Notes: generated from the letters alone by a model not told the origin. DNA of 19,544 nt from a bacterium (GCA_027064085.1 JAMOQH010000026.1:1-19544), one strand, 5' to 3'. Positions 1-6,876 are shown, counted from the first letter of the stretch. A program made the numbers and translations.

Positions 1-103
1 GTTTTCCTGTATCACAACCTGTTTCTGTACAAGTTTTTTCTTCTCCTGCACAAGAATACAATAATGCAGTTAAAGATAAAATCATTACTAATATTTTTTT
101 CAT
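1..103 (-). CDS. Small lipoprotein, N-terminal part (cut by window edge)
   Basis: The minus strand reads ATG at 103-101 followed by 33 further codons without a stop to the window edge, so only the N-terminus is present. The first 18 residues, MKKILVMILSLTALLYSC, form a type II signal peptide: two lysines, a hydrophobic stretch, then a lipobox (LYSC) with the cysteine at residue 18. The mature part begins AGEEKTCTETGCDTG and has two more cysteines. A strong Shine-Dalgarno site (GGAGG) lies 6 nt upstream of the ATG, and a TATAAT-like -10 box lies at 124-129. The protein is expected to be lipid-anchored in the envelope. The family cannot be told from 34 residues. The gene is transcribed away from thyX. 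Confidence 0.72.
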   Translation of the reverse strand, partial: MKKILVMILSLTALLYSCAGEEKTCTETGCDTGK

Positions 104-123
104 TAAGCCTCCAGTTTCTATTT

Positions 124-129
124 ATTATA
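124..129 (-). promoter_or_regulatory. Candidate -10 box for the left-edge lipoprotein gene
   Basis: The minus strand reads TATAAT here, about 20 nt before the Shine-Dalgarno-bearing start at 103. No good -35 hexamer is seen at 16-18 nt; a TTGTAA lies only 12 nt away, which is too close. It is only a candidate. Confidence 0.3.
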
Positions 130-244
130 GAAAAAACAAAATTACAAGGGGTTATATCATAATATATTATTATTTTCAAATTATTCATGTTAAATAGATA
201 AATCATTCAAATGGAGAAAATCATCATAATACAAAGAATTTAAA

Positions 245-273
245 TTGAATAAAAACTCCAAATATGATATTAA
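245..273 (+). promoter_or_regulatory. Candidate sigma70-type promoter of thyX
   Basis: TTGAAT (245-250) is followed after 17 nt by TATTAA (268-273), about 25 nt before the thyX start. An overlapping alternative is TTAAAT (240-245) with TATGAT (263-268), also 17 nt apart. Either would give a short leader containing the AGGAG site at 290-294. In DNA this AT-rich such matches are common, so confidence is moderate. Confidence 0.4.
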
Positions 274-297
274 AGAGTTGCATTTTTAGGAGTTAAA

Positions 298-924
298 ATG
301 AAAGTAATAAAACCTTATTTTATAATAGAGAGTAAAATAAATTCGGAAGAAATTTTAAAACATATTGAAAAGGCTGGAAGAACGGCTTACAAATCAGAAG
401 ATAAAATAACAGAAGAATCTGCAAAAAAATTTATTGCTAAAATAATGAATTTTAAGCATGAATCAGTGATAGAACATTATTCTGTTACAGTAAGGGTTAT
501 TTGTGATAGGGGAGTTACACATGAAATAGTAAGGCATAGATTAGCTTCTTATACTCAAGAATCAACGAGATATGTAAATTATTCAAAGGGTAAGTATGGT
601 TCGGAAATTACAGCAATTGAGCCTGTTTTTTGGGATACCGATAGTGTGAAATATAAAATATGGCATTCGGCTATGAGGTTTGCAGAAAAAGCCTATATGG
701 AGCTACTAGAAGAGGGAGCTACTGCGCAAGAAGCAAGAAGTGTTTTACCAAATTCTCTAAAAACTGAAATTGTTATGACTATGAATTTAAGAGCGTGGAG
801 ACATTTTTTTGAATTGAGATGTCATAAAGCTGCACATCCGCAAATGAGAGAAATTGCTTTGCCTTTACTTAGCGAATTTAAAAAAAGAATTCCAGTTATC
901 TTTGATGATTTGATTTTTGATTAG
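298..924 (+). CDS. thyX: Flavin-dependent thymidylate synthase ThyX
   Basis: ThyX makes dTMP from dUMP using methylene-tetrahydrofolate, FAD and NAD(P)H. Unlike ThyA it regenerates tetrahydrofolate directly. The 208-aa product shows the family signature RHR-X7-S at residues 79-89 (RHRLASYTQES followed by TRY), which binds dUMP and flavin. The second conserved block, NLRAWRHFFELRCHKAAHPQ, lies near residues 162-181. Length and order fit the usual 200-250 aa family, and the protein is cytoplasmic. The ATG at 298 has an AGGAG site at 290-294, about 3 nt upstream. It heads a plus-strand run of four genes, with a hairpin just after its stop that may partly end transcription. Its presence suggests that the organism may lack thyA, which this window cannot show. 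Confidence 0.96.
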   Translation: MKVIKPYFIIESKINSEEILKHIEKAGRTAYKSEDKITEESAKKFIAKIMNFKHESVIEHYSVTVRVICDRGVTHEIVRHRLASYTQESTRYVNYSKGKYGSEITAIEPVFWDTDSVKYKIWHSAMRFAEKAYMELLEEGATAQEARSVLPNSLKTEIVMTMNLRAWRHFFELRCHKAAHPQMREIALPLLSEFKKRIPVIFDDLIFD

Positions 925-930
925 CAACTT

Positions 931-960
931 CAACTACCTGCAAGCAGGTATTTTCCGTTG
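931..960 (+). terminator. Hairpin after thyX, possible weak terminator
   Basis: TACCTGC (935-941) and GCAGGTA (944-950) are perfect inverted repeats around AA, so the folded form is a 6-bp stem with a CAAG loop, followed by TTTT. An outer CAAC/GTTG pair (931-934 and 957-960) could lengthen it. The T-run is short, so termination would be inefficient; the next gene has no clear promoter of its own. Confidence 0.45.
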
Positions 961-985
961 AAAAATAAGCTAAAATCTTATTTTT
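961..985 (+). promoter_or_regulatory. Perfect A/T hairpin abutting the amidase ribosome site
   Basis: AAAAATAAG (961-969) and CTTATTTTT (977-985) are perfect inverted repeats around a 7-nt loop. The right arm ends directly against the AGGAG Shine-Dalgarno site (986-990) of the amidase gene. It could be an attenuator, an RNA element affecting translation, or a second U-rich terminator stem. The stem is almost all A-U and thermally weak. Confidence 0.35.
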
Positions 986-995
986 AGGAGATATT

Positions 996-1580
996 ATGGA
1001 TATAAAAAATACAAAACTATATAAAAAACATGAAAAATACCTTGTTTGGACTAGGCAAAAAGTTCCTTTAAATGATTTTTCAGGTTTAGATTTTTTAGAG
1101 AAACTTGATTATGAGTTTGAAAAAACTCCAAATTTTAAACCTTTAATAAAGGAAAATATTAAATATATTGCTATTCATCATGCTGAAATAGACAATGGAA
1201 ACCGTGAGTATTATCATTGGCTTCACAAAGCTTATTTTGGTTGGGATGCCATTGGTTATCACTTTGTAATTGGTAATGGAAAAGACGGACTAAGTATTGA
1301 CGGTAAAATTGAAGAAGGGAGAAGTTTGAATTATCAGGGAGCTCATGTAAAAAGTGTAAATCATGAGTCTATTGGTATTTGCCTTGTTGGTAATATGGAT
1401 AATTATAGGCCAACAGAAAAACAATATGATTCTTTGATTAGTCTTGTAAAAAAGTTAATCAGTAAATATGATATTGACATTTCAAATGTTCGTGGTCATA
1501 ATGAGTTTAAAGGGGTAACTAAAACTTGCCCAGGTAAAATGTTTGATTTAGAAGAATTTCGTAATATGCTTAAGGAGTAG
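996..1580 (+). CDS. N-acetylmuramoyl-L-alanine amidase (Amidase_2, T7-lysozyme type)
   Basis: This 194-aa protein carries a zinc amidase domain of the Amidase_2/PGRP family (about residues 55-194), which cuts the bond between MurNAc and L-alanine in peptidoglycan. Visible elements are the IHH zinc site (H61/H62), GYHFVIGNG with Y88, GAHV (115-118), SIGICLVGN (125-133), and GHNEF (H168) followed by KTCPG. The C178 ligand and the K176 two residues before it match the T7 lysozyme arrangement rather than AmpD, which uses Asp. About 55 N-terminal residues are extra and contain no signal peptide or membrane segment, so the protein is predicted to be cytoplasmic, or exported by another route such as a phage-type lysin. 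AGGAG precedes the ATG by 5 nt. The next gene starts 3 nt after its stop. Confidence 0.9.
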   Translation: MDIKNTKLYKKHEKYLVWTRQKVPLNDFSGLDFLEKLDYEFEKTPNFKPLIKENIKYIAIHHAEIDNGNREYYHWLHKAYFGWDAIGYHFVIGNGKDGLSIDGKIEEGRSLNYQGAHVKSVNHESIGICLVGNMDNYRPTEKQYDSLISLVKKLISKYDIDISNVRGHNEFKGVTKTCPGKMFDLEEFRNMLKE

Positions 1581-1582
1581 TT

Positions 1583-2446
1583 ATGAATCATGACCATCAT
1601 ATGGAATTTGAATTTTTTTCAATTCTTTTTGCAACATTTAAGATTATTGGTCTAGTTTTTTTATTTATGATCCTTGTTGAATTTTTAGAATTAAAATATT
1701 CTGATATATTTAAAAAATATTTAACACATAACAAATTTAGTCAATATGTGTTTTCTTCTTTTTTAGGTTCAACTCCTGGTTGTGTAGGGGTTTATGCTGT
1801 TGATACATTTTATATGGCTGGAATAATAGGCTTTGGTGGAATTATTGCCGCCACAATTGCAACTTTTGGAGATGAAGCATTTGTCTTATTTGCAACTTCT
1901 CCTAAGACAGCTTTAATTTTGGGGGGTCTTACTTTTATTTTAGGGATATTTGGTGGTTATTTAGCTACATTAACAGAAAAGCTATTAAAATTAACTTTTA
2001 AGCCTGCATGTTGTATAGAGCACCATCAAGGACATGAGAATAATATAGATTTAAAGCATTTTTTCAAGGCTCATATTTGGAAGCATGTTTTTATGAAGCA
2101 TATTCCCAAAATATTTTTATGGTTATTTTTCTCATTACTAATAATCTCATTTTTAAACGAATATGTTCATCTGTCAGATTTGATTTTTAAACATCAGGTT
2201 GCAACAATGTTTATTGCTGCTCTTGTGGGCTTGTTACCAATTAGTGGTCCGAACTTACTATTTATGACTCTTTACCTACAGGGGTCAATACCATTTTCAA
2301 TATTATTAGCTAATTCAATTATACAAGATGGTCACGGACTACTTCCCATTATTGGTTATTCTTTGGAAGATGCATTAAAAATTAAGGTTTTTAATATTAT
2401 TTTTGGATTAATCATTGGATTTATATTGTTTTTTATTGGTTTTTAG
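1583..2446 (+). CDS. ArsP_2-type 10-TM heavy-metal (putative manganese) permease
   Basis: This 287-aa integral membrane protein has two related halves, as in the family called putative 10TM heavy-metal exporter or putative manganese transporter (PF11449). The first half has GSTPGCVGVYAVDTFYMAG (62-80) then ATFGDEAFVLFA (93-104). The second has LLPISGPNLLFMTLYLQG (217-234) then SIIQDGHGLLPIIGYS (245-260). The GDE and QDGHG motifs sit at matching places in the two halves. A cytoplasmic or periplasmic loop (about 141-173) is rich in Cys and His (CCIEHHQGH), and the N-terminus is NHDHH, consistent with metal contact. Substrate is inferred from family names only. The start overlaps the amidase operon: GGAG lies inside the amidase stop region and the gap is 2 nt, so translation is probably coupled. 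Confidence 0.85.
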   Translation: MNHDHHMEFEFFSILFATFKIIGLVFLFMILVEFLELKYSDIFKKYLTHNKFSQYVFSSFLGSTPGCVGVYAVDTFYMAGIIGFGGIIAATIATFGDEAFVLFATSPKTALILGGLTFILGIFGGYLATLTEKLLKLTFKPACCIEHHQGHENNIDLKHFFKAHIWKHVFMKHIPKIFLWLFFSLLIISFLNEYVHLSDLIFKHQVATMFIAALVGLLPISGPNLLFMTLYLQGSIPFSILLANSIIQDGHGLLPIIGYSLEDALKIKVFNIIFGLIIGFILFFIGF

Positions 2447-2447
2447 T

Positions 2448-2479
2448 TTGTTGCTTCAACAAGATTACACTTTTTGTGT
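2448..2479 (+). repeat. Two small hairpins before the transglutaminase start
   Basis: TTGTTG (2448-2453) pairs with CAACAA (2457-2462) around CTT. ACAC (2467-2470) pairs with GTGT (2476-2479) around five T. They fill the whole gap between the permease stop and the transglutaminase ATG, where a ribosome site would be expected. Confidence 0.4.
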
Positions 2480-2481
2480 TC

Positions 2482-4392
2482 ATGATTGATTTATTTGCAA
2501 TATTATCTGTAATTTTATTTTGGGGATTCCAGACTAATAATATAATTTTTGCAATAATATTAATTATATTTTTAGGATTTCCATTATTCATAAATAGTAA
2601 AAATAGTTTTAGTTTTTCATTATTTAAATTTGCTTCTCTTATTAGTTATTTTTTATTTTTTATTGTAATATACTATTATTTAAATAATAACACATCTTTT
2701 TTTCTTGGAGGGGTACTAAAATGGTCTCCCTTAATACTATTACCTCTTGTTGCTCTTGAATTATATAGTTACGACAAGAAAATACTAATCAAGTCTCTAT
2801 TAATTTTTGTACCTAATGATAATAAAAAAGTTAAAATATTATATTGTTATATCTTTCTGGTTGTACTTGCTGCATCATTAGGAAAAAAGGGATTAATTTT
2901 TTATGTTTTTATATCAGTATTTTTTGCTATTCTTTTATTTTTTATAAAACCTAAGAGATATAGATTTACAACTTGGCTAATTATACTTGTTTTACTTATG
3001 TTCTCTTCATTTATTATACAAAATGGGGTATCTAATTTACATAAAAAGCTTGTGGATACAATGATTAATTTTTTAATGGGTATTGATAGTAATAATATTG
3101 ATATTTCAAAATCATCTACAAGGATAGGCAGTATTGGTAAATTAAAACTATCTGATGAAATAGTTTATAGGCTTAAAGCAGATAGAAATAATTATCCATG
3201 GTATTTAAGAGAAGCTACATATACAAAATATTTTAATGGAGATTGGGTTGCACCAGAAAGCAAATTTCTTAACTTTAATGAAGACCTTTGTTCATATAAA
3301 TTTAATGAAGAAGAAACACTAAGAGCAACTTTGTTTGGTGAATTTAAAAAGCTTTCTATTTTGCCATTGCATACAAGAATAAGTAAAGTGATTAGAAGAA
3401 AAAATAAGGAAACTTTTAGTAAAAATGAACTAATGGTCGTAAAAAGAGAGGGGGTTGAAACAAACTCTATTAGTTTTGAATATTATAAAAGGAATATTTC
3501 CTGTTTGGATAAAAAATTTACCCGTAATGATTTGGCAATTCCTAAAAATGAAAAAATTTATATTGACTTATTTATAAGAAAAGCCAGATTAACTTCAAAA
3601 ACTCCGGTAATGACAGTATTAAATAGGCTTAATTTAATTTTTAATACCAAATACAGGTATTCTTTGGATTTTAAGAAAGGGAAAAAAATAAAATCTCCAT
3701 TAGGTAGTTTTTTACTTGAAAGAAGGGCTGGACATTGTGAATACTTTGCAACAGCAACAACTCTTATTTTAAGAGAACTTGGTATTCCTGCAAGGTATAC
3801 AGTTGGATATTCCGTTCAGGAGTATAGTGAATTAGAAAATGCTTTTATTATAAGGCAAAGGCATGCTCATGCTTGGGTGAGGGTATTAGTTAATAATGAA
3901 TGGTATAATTTTGATACAACTCCATCTTCTTGGTTAGAGATTGAAAATAAGAAATTTGCTTTCTATTATAAAATATATGATTATTTATCATATATTGAAT
4001 ATAAGTTTAAAAGCTCTTCAATTTGGAGCTTTATAAAAAATAACTATCAATATAGTATCGTACTTTTAATTATTATTTTTATTGTAATAAGATATAAAAA
4101 TAGAAATAAACAAAATAAAAATAAACTTATTATCAAGAAAACTTCAAAAATATTTAAAAAAGTAGATAAAATACTAAAATCAAAGAAAATTATTCGTAAT
4201 AAAGATATTCCAATTGAAATTTGGTTAAATAATTTAAGTAAACAAGATAAGGATTTAATTAGATCTGTTGAATTACATGAAATAATTAGTTTATATTACA
4301 TAGTTAGATTTAGTGATAAGGAAGTATCTAAAAATGGTTTAAAATTAATATATAGAAAAATAAATACTTGGAAAAAGCTATTAAAAAAGTAA
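2482..4392 (+). CDS. TgpA-like membrane transglutaminase
   Basis: This protein of about 636 aa has six or seven hydrophobic N-terminal segments (residues about 1-185), an extracytoplasmic middle region, and a transglutaminase-like core. The catalytic triad is visible (numbered from the GTG two codons upstream): C421 in GHCEYFA, H465 in HAHAWVRV, D480 in FDTTP. One more membrane helix follows (about 526-540). The cytoplasmic tail, with LYYIVRFSD near 608-616, resembles DUF4129. This order matches the TgpA/DUF3488 family, thought to act on envelope protein or peptide substrates; the true reaction is unknown. The ATG at 2482 is preferred over GTG at 2476, but neither has a Shine-Dalgarno site. 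Many homologues sit beside a MoxR ATPase and a DUF58 gene, and neither is here. The gene runs convergently into the next one with only 4 nt between stops. Confidence 0.88.
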   Translation: MIDLFAILSVILFWGFQTNNIIFAIILIIFLGFPLFINSKNSFSFSLFKFASLISYFLFFIVIYYYLNNNTSFFLGGVLKWSPLILLPLVALELYSYDKKILIKSLLIFVPNDNKKVKILYCYIFLVVLAASLGKKGLIFYVFISVFFAILLFFIKPKRYRFTTWLIILVLLMFSSFIIQNGVSNLHKKLVDTMINFLMGIDSNNIDISKSSTRIGSIGKLKLSDEIVYRLKADRNNYPWYLREATYTKYFNGDWVAPESKFLNFNEDLCSYKFNEEETLRATLFGEFKKLSILPLHTRISKVIRRKNKETFSKNELMVVKREGVETNSISFEYYKRNISCLDKKFTRNDLAIPKNEKIYIDLFIRKARLTSKTPVMTVLNRLNLIFNTKYRYSLDFKKGKKIKSPLGSFLLERRAGHCEYFATATTLILRELGIPARYTVGYSVQEYSELENAFIIRQRHAHAWVRVLVNNEWYNFDTTPSSWLEIENKKFAFYYKIYDYLSYIEYKFKSSSIWSFIKNNYQYSIVLLIIIFIVIRYKNRNKQNKNKLIIKKTSKIFKKVDKILKSKKIIRNKDIPIEIWLNNLSKQDKDLIRSVELHEIISLYYIVRFSDKEVSKNGLKLIYRKINTWKKLLKK

Positions 4393-4396
4393 TAAA

Positions 4397-5668
4397 CTAT
4401 TTATATTCTCCAGAAACATATCTATCTTCAATTCTTAACCATGATTCTATACTTCTTTCAAGATATAAGGCATATTCTGGATTATCCAGTTTAACTAAAA
4501 CTTTATCTTTTCCATTTTTTAGAATTGCTCTTACTTTATAGCTATAAGTGGTGCTATTTTTATTTTTATGAATATATTCTTTCACATATATTTGGGATAT
4601 TTTATCTGATATAAAAATTTTCATTGGAAAGTGTGGCAACGGTTTAGATTTAATAATTATACTTTGTTTTGTAACATTAATATAAACTTTGTTTATTATA
4701 TCAATCAGCCCGGTATAAGCTATTGCAATAGCAAATAAAGTGAATATTAATGCCGTTGGGTTATTACTTGAACCATACGATAATGCAAAGAGTGACATTA
4801 TAATAGCAATAAAAATGGATATAAAACCTGATTTTACATTTAATTGAGTTTCTATATGTAATTTTGAGCCAGTATTTTTAACAATTATACCATTTGGTGC
4901 AATAATACTAATCTTTTTTCTTGCTTTTTCTTCTTGATTTAGGGTTTTTATTTGCCTTATTGTATGGCAATTTTCGCAATATCCTATGTTTTTTTCTATA
5001 TTTAATCTTTCTTTTTTTAGTGGCTGTTCACATACTTTGCAAATAATCTTATTATTCATTTCAGCCCTTGATACTGTTTTTTTATAATTTAACTCAAGAT
5101 TACTATTGATATTATCAAATGTTTTAGGTTGGGTATCAAGTAAATTTGATGTAAAAATATCTTCTTTTTCCATTTTAAGTGTTGTTGGTTGTAAATCATT
5201 TTTAGGTTTAATTTCTACTTTTACCGAACCCCCCAGTTCACTTAATTTATGCACAGTATGGGCAGGTTTTTCCTGCTCTAAAGGTTTTTCTGTTTCTAAA
5301 ATATCTGTTTGTTTTGTGGGATTTTCATGTGTTTGGGAGTTGGTAGCCTCCATTTCAGGATCAGTACGGGAGCTTACTGCTACATTATGGGTTTCATATT
5401 TATCGTAATGTTCAAAAACCTTGTAAAATATTTTTAAATCCCTGTCATAATCATTATTGTAAAAAAAATCTGTTATAGTTTTATTATCTTTTAATTTATT
5501 TAATTCATCTTCTATTTTTGATGTTCCTTCCCAGTCCATATCTTTTATTTCTTTGTATTTTTCAACAAATGCTTCATTGTCATTAAAAATATCTTTAACT
5601 TTATGAACTTCTTTTCCATTAATTATTTTTTCTTCTATTGATTTAAATCTATAATTTAGCTCTTTCAT
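4397..5668 (-). CDS. Zinc-ribbon, two-TM, PH-like protein, paralogue B (423 aa)
   Basis: No named family is recognised. Order of parts: an N-terminal globular region (1-88) ending in ITDFFYNNDYDRDLKIFYKV; a long polar linker (about 92-205) rich in Thr, Glu, Pro and Lys; a zinc ribbon with C210-X2-C213 and C231-X2-C234; two hydrophobic helices (about 281-300 and 305-325); and a C-terminal domain with IYVKEYIHKN, YKVRAILKNGKDKVLV and YLERSIESWLRIEDRYVSGE. That last pattern (a beta-rich domain ending in an I/L-E-x-x-I/L-E helix and a GE tail) matches, from memory, the PH-like end of many uncharacterised zinc-ribbon membrane proteins in bacteria. It is clearly a duplicate of the gene next to it, sharing all four parts except the long linker. 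AGGAG stands 5 nt before the ATG. The gap to the upstream paralogue is 14 nt, so they form one operon. The role is unknown, perhaps membrane-linked sensing. Confidence 0.82.
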   Translation of the reverse strand: MKELNYRFKSIEEKIINGKEVHKVKDIFNDNEAFVEKYKEIKDMDWEGTSKIEDELNKLKDNKTITDFFYNNDYDRDLKIFYKVFEHYDKYETHNVAVSSRTDPEMEATNSQTHENPTKQTDILETEKPLEQEKPAHTVHKLSELGGSVKVEIKPKNDLQPTTLKMEKEDIFTSNLLDTQPKTFDNINSNLELNYKKTVSRAEMNNKIICKVCEQPLKKERLNIEKNIGYCENCHTIRQIKTLNQEEKARKKISIIAPNGIIVKNTGSKLHIETQLNVKSGFISIFIAIIMSLFALSYGSSNNPTALIFTLFAIAIAYTGLIDIINKVYINVTKQSIIIKSKPLPHFPMKIFISDKISQIYVKEYIHKNKNSTTYSYKVRAILKNGKDKVLVKLDNPEYALYLERSIESWLRIEDRYVSGEYK

Positions 5669-5682
5669 AAAACTCCTTAATT

Positions 5683-6741
5683 CTATTCATTTTCATCATA
5701 AAATGCTAGATCGTTATCAATATTATATTCAAAAGGTACAATTTTATCTTGTATATTTAAATATTCTTCAATTTGGTATTCTAGATAACTTGCTATTTTA
5801 GGATTTCTTGTTTTAAGTAGTAAAATATGTTTTTCTCCTTTTAATATGGCTTTTAATGCATATTTATCAAAATAATTTTTTTTATCTGAATAATCAGTGT
5901 CTGCATCTAATTCTCTTTTCCCTATTTTTTTTACATAGAGTTGTTCTAGTTTTTTAAGGTTAATTTTTTTAGTTGCAGATAATCCAAAAGGTTTATGTCC
6001 TACAATTAGAAAATGCTCATTTATTTCTATATATTGCCTAGGAATAGCTACTGCAAAAGAGAAAAATATACCGCCTATATATATCAAAGTTTTAAGAATG
6101 CTATTCATTTCTATTCCACCTGTTATTATAATTGAAGCTGGAATTAAAGAAATTAAAAAAAGCAAACTTAATAGAATAAATTTACCTTTTTTAGAAGGCA
6201 TTTTTACTAAAAATTTATCTTTTTTTATTATTACATCTATATTTCTTGGTGCTTCTAAATTCTCTTTAATACTATGTTCTGGTTCTTTCATAAAAATAGT
6301 TCTTTCTCTATGGCATTTTTTACAATATGCCTTGTTTCTTGTTGGATCCATATTTCTTAAGCTTAGTGGAGTGTTACAAGTACCACAAACAGGTATTAAA
6401 ATTAAATTTTTTCTAGGTTTAATTGTGGAGTATGTGCTTTTAATTTCATTATTATTAGAACTATCCTTTAGTTTGTCTATTTCTTCCTGAGTAAAGTTTA
6501 CTTTATAAAAAATTTTTTTATTAGTTTTTGGGTCATCTCTGTAAAAAAAATCAATAATTTCATTATTTAGTTTAGACTTTCTTAATTCTTCATTAATTTT
6601 CTTTCCTAAGTTCCAATCAGAAGGTGCAATTGCTTTATAAGTATAAATAATGACTTTTTGCGTAGTATTAATATTTATTGCATTATAAATATTTCTTTCT
6701 ATTTGAGAGATTAATTTATATTTATTATTTAATAATTGCAT
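5683..6741 (-). CDS. Zinc-ribbon, two-TM, PH-like protein, paralogue A (352 aa)
   Basis: This is the first gene of the minus-strand pair and the more compact copy. Residues 1-82 (KYKLISQIERNIYNA near the start; EIIDFFYRDDPKTNKKIFYK at the end) align with the N-terminus of the neighbour and faintly resemble a protein-kinase N-lobe without a glycine loop or a C-lobe. A zinc ribbon follows (C119-X2-C122, C140-X2-C143). Two membrane helices lie at about 187-207 and 215-233, and a PH-like C-terminal domain spans about 235-340 (LEQLYVKKIG, YALKAILKGEKHILLL, LEYQIEEYLNIQDKIVPFE). The acidic tail IDNDLAFYDENE is unique to this copy. The topology would put both soluble ends on one side of the membrane, probably the cytoplasm. 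AGGAG lies 5 nt before the ATG, in the same AGGAGTTTT-ATG context as its paralogue. Function is unknown. Confidence 0.82.
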   Translation of the reverse strand: MQLLNNKYKLISQIERNIYNAININTTQKVIIYTYKAIAPSDWNLGKKINEELRKSKLNNEIIDFFYRDDPKTNKKIFYKVNFTQEEIDKLKDSSNNNEIKSTYSTIKPRKNLILIPVCGTCNTPLSLRNMDPTRNKAYCKKCHRERTIFMKEPEHSIKENLEAPRNIDVIIKKDKFLVKMPSKKGKFILLSLLFLISLIPASIIITGGIEMNSILKTLIYIGGIFFSFAVAIPRQYIEINEHFLIVGHKPFGLSATKKINLKKLEQLYVKKIGKRELDADTDYSDKKNYFDKYALKAILKGEKHILLLKTRNPKIASYLEYQIEEYLNIQDKIVPFEYNIDNDLAFYDENE

Positions 6742-6762
6742 AAAACTCCTATATTAAGTTTA

Positions 6763-6778
6763 AATATTTTAAAATATT
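6763..6778. repeat. 16-bp perfect palindrome AATATT-N4-AATATT over the promoter
   Basis: AATATTTTAAAATATT is a perfect palindrome over the -10 box of the paralogue operon. A second palindrome of the form AATATT-N4-AATATT lies at 17858-17873 inside another predicted promoter. It could be a repressor site, or chance in A/T-only sequence. Confidence 0.35.
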
Positions 6779-6794
6779 ATAGTAAATATATCAA
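6766..6794 (-). promoter_or_regulatory. Candidate promoter of the paralogue operon
   Basis: On the minus strand TTGATA (6794-6789) is followed after exactly 17 nt by TAAAAT (6771-6766), about 25 nt before the start at 6741. A perfect 16-bp palindrome (6763-6778) covers the -10 box and could be an operator. Confidence 0.45.
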
Positions 6795-6841
6795 TATTTA
6801 TTCATATAAAGTAAAAAATAAGTAAAAAACTAAAATTATTC

Positions 6842-6870
6842 TTGATATTCTTTATAAAATACACTATTTT
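6842..6870 (+). promoter_or_regulatory. Candidate promoter giving a leaderless ftsX mRNA
   Basis: TTGATA (6842-6847), 17 nt, then TATTTT (6865-6870). The ftsX ATG at 6877 lies only 6 nt after the -10 box, so transcription would begin at or next to the start codon. An alternative -10, TATAAA (6853-6858), would give a leader of about 12 nt, also without a Shine-Dalgarno site. Confidence 0.45.
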
Positions 6871-6876
6871 TATCCT

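Noticed and set aside
12-206. A 64-aa minus-strand open frame over the left edge
   Set aside because: It overlaps, in another frame, the lipoprotein start at 103, which has a strong ribosome site and a clean lipobox; the 64-aa frame has neither.
958-984. TTGAAA with TATTTT as an amidase promoter
   Set aside because: The spacer is 15 nt and transcription would start at or after the ribosome site, so the gene is more likely read through from thyX.
996-1580. The amidase as the target of the FtsX/EnvC pair
   Set aside because: EnvC activates Amidase_3-type periplasmic enzymes; this is Amidase_2 and has no export signal.
5106-5408. A 100-aa plus-strand open frame inside paralogue B
   Set aside because: It lies antisense to the linker of a well-supported gene, resembles no family, and is serine-rich as expected from complementing a Thr/Glu-rich frame.
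6098-6490. A 130-aa plus-strand open frame with hydrophobic stretches inside paralogue A
   Set aside because: It is antisense to the TM and zinc-ribbon coding region; the conserved cysteines and paralogue match support the minus strand.
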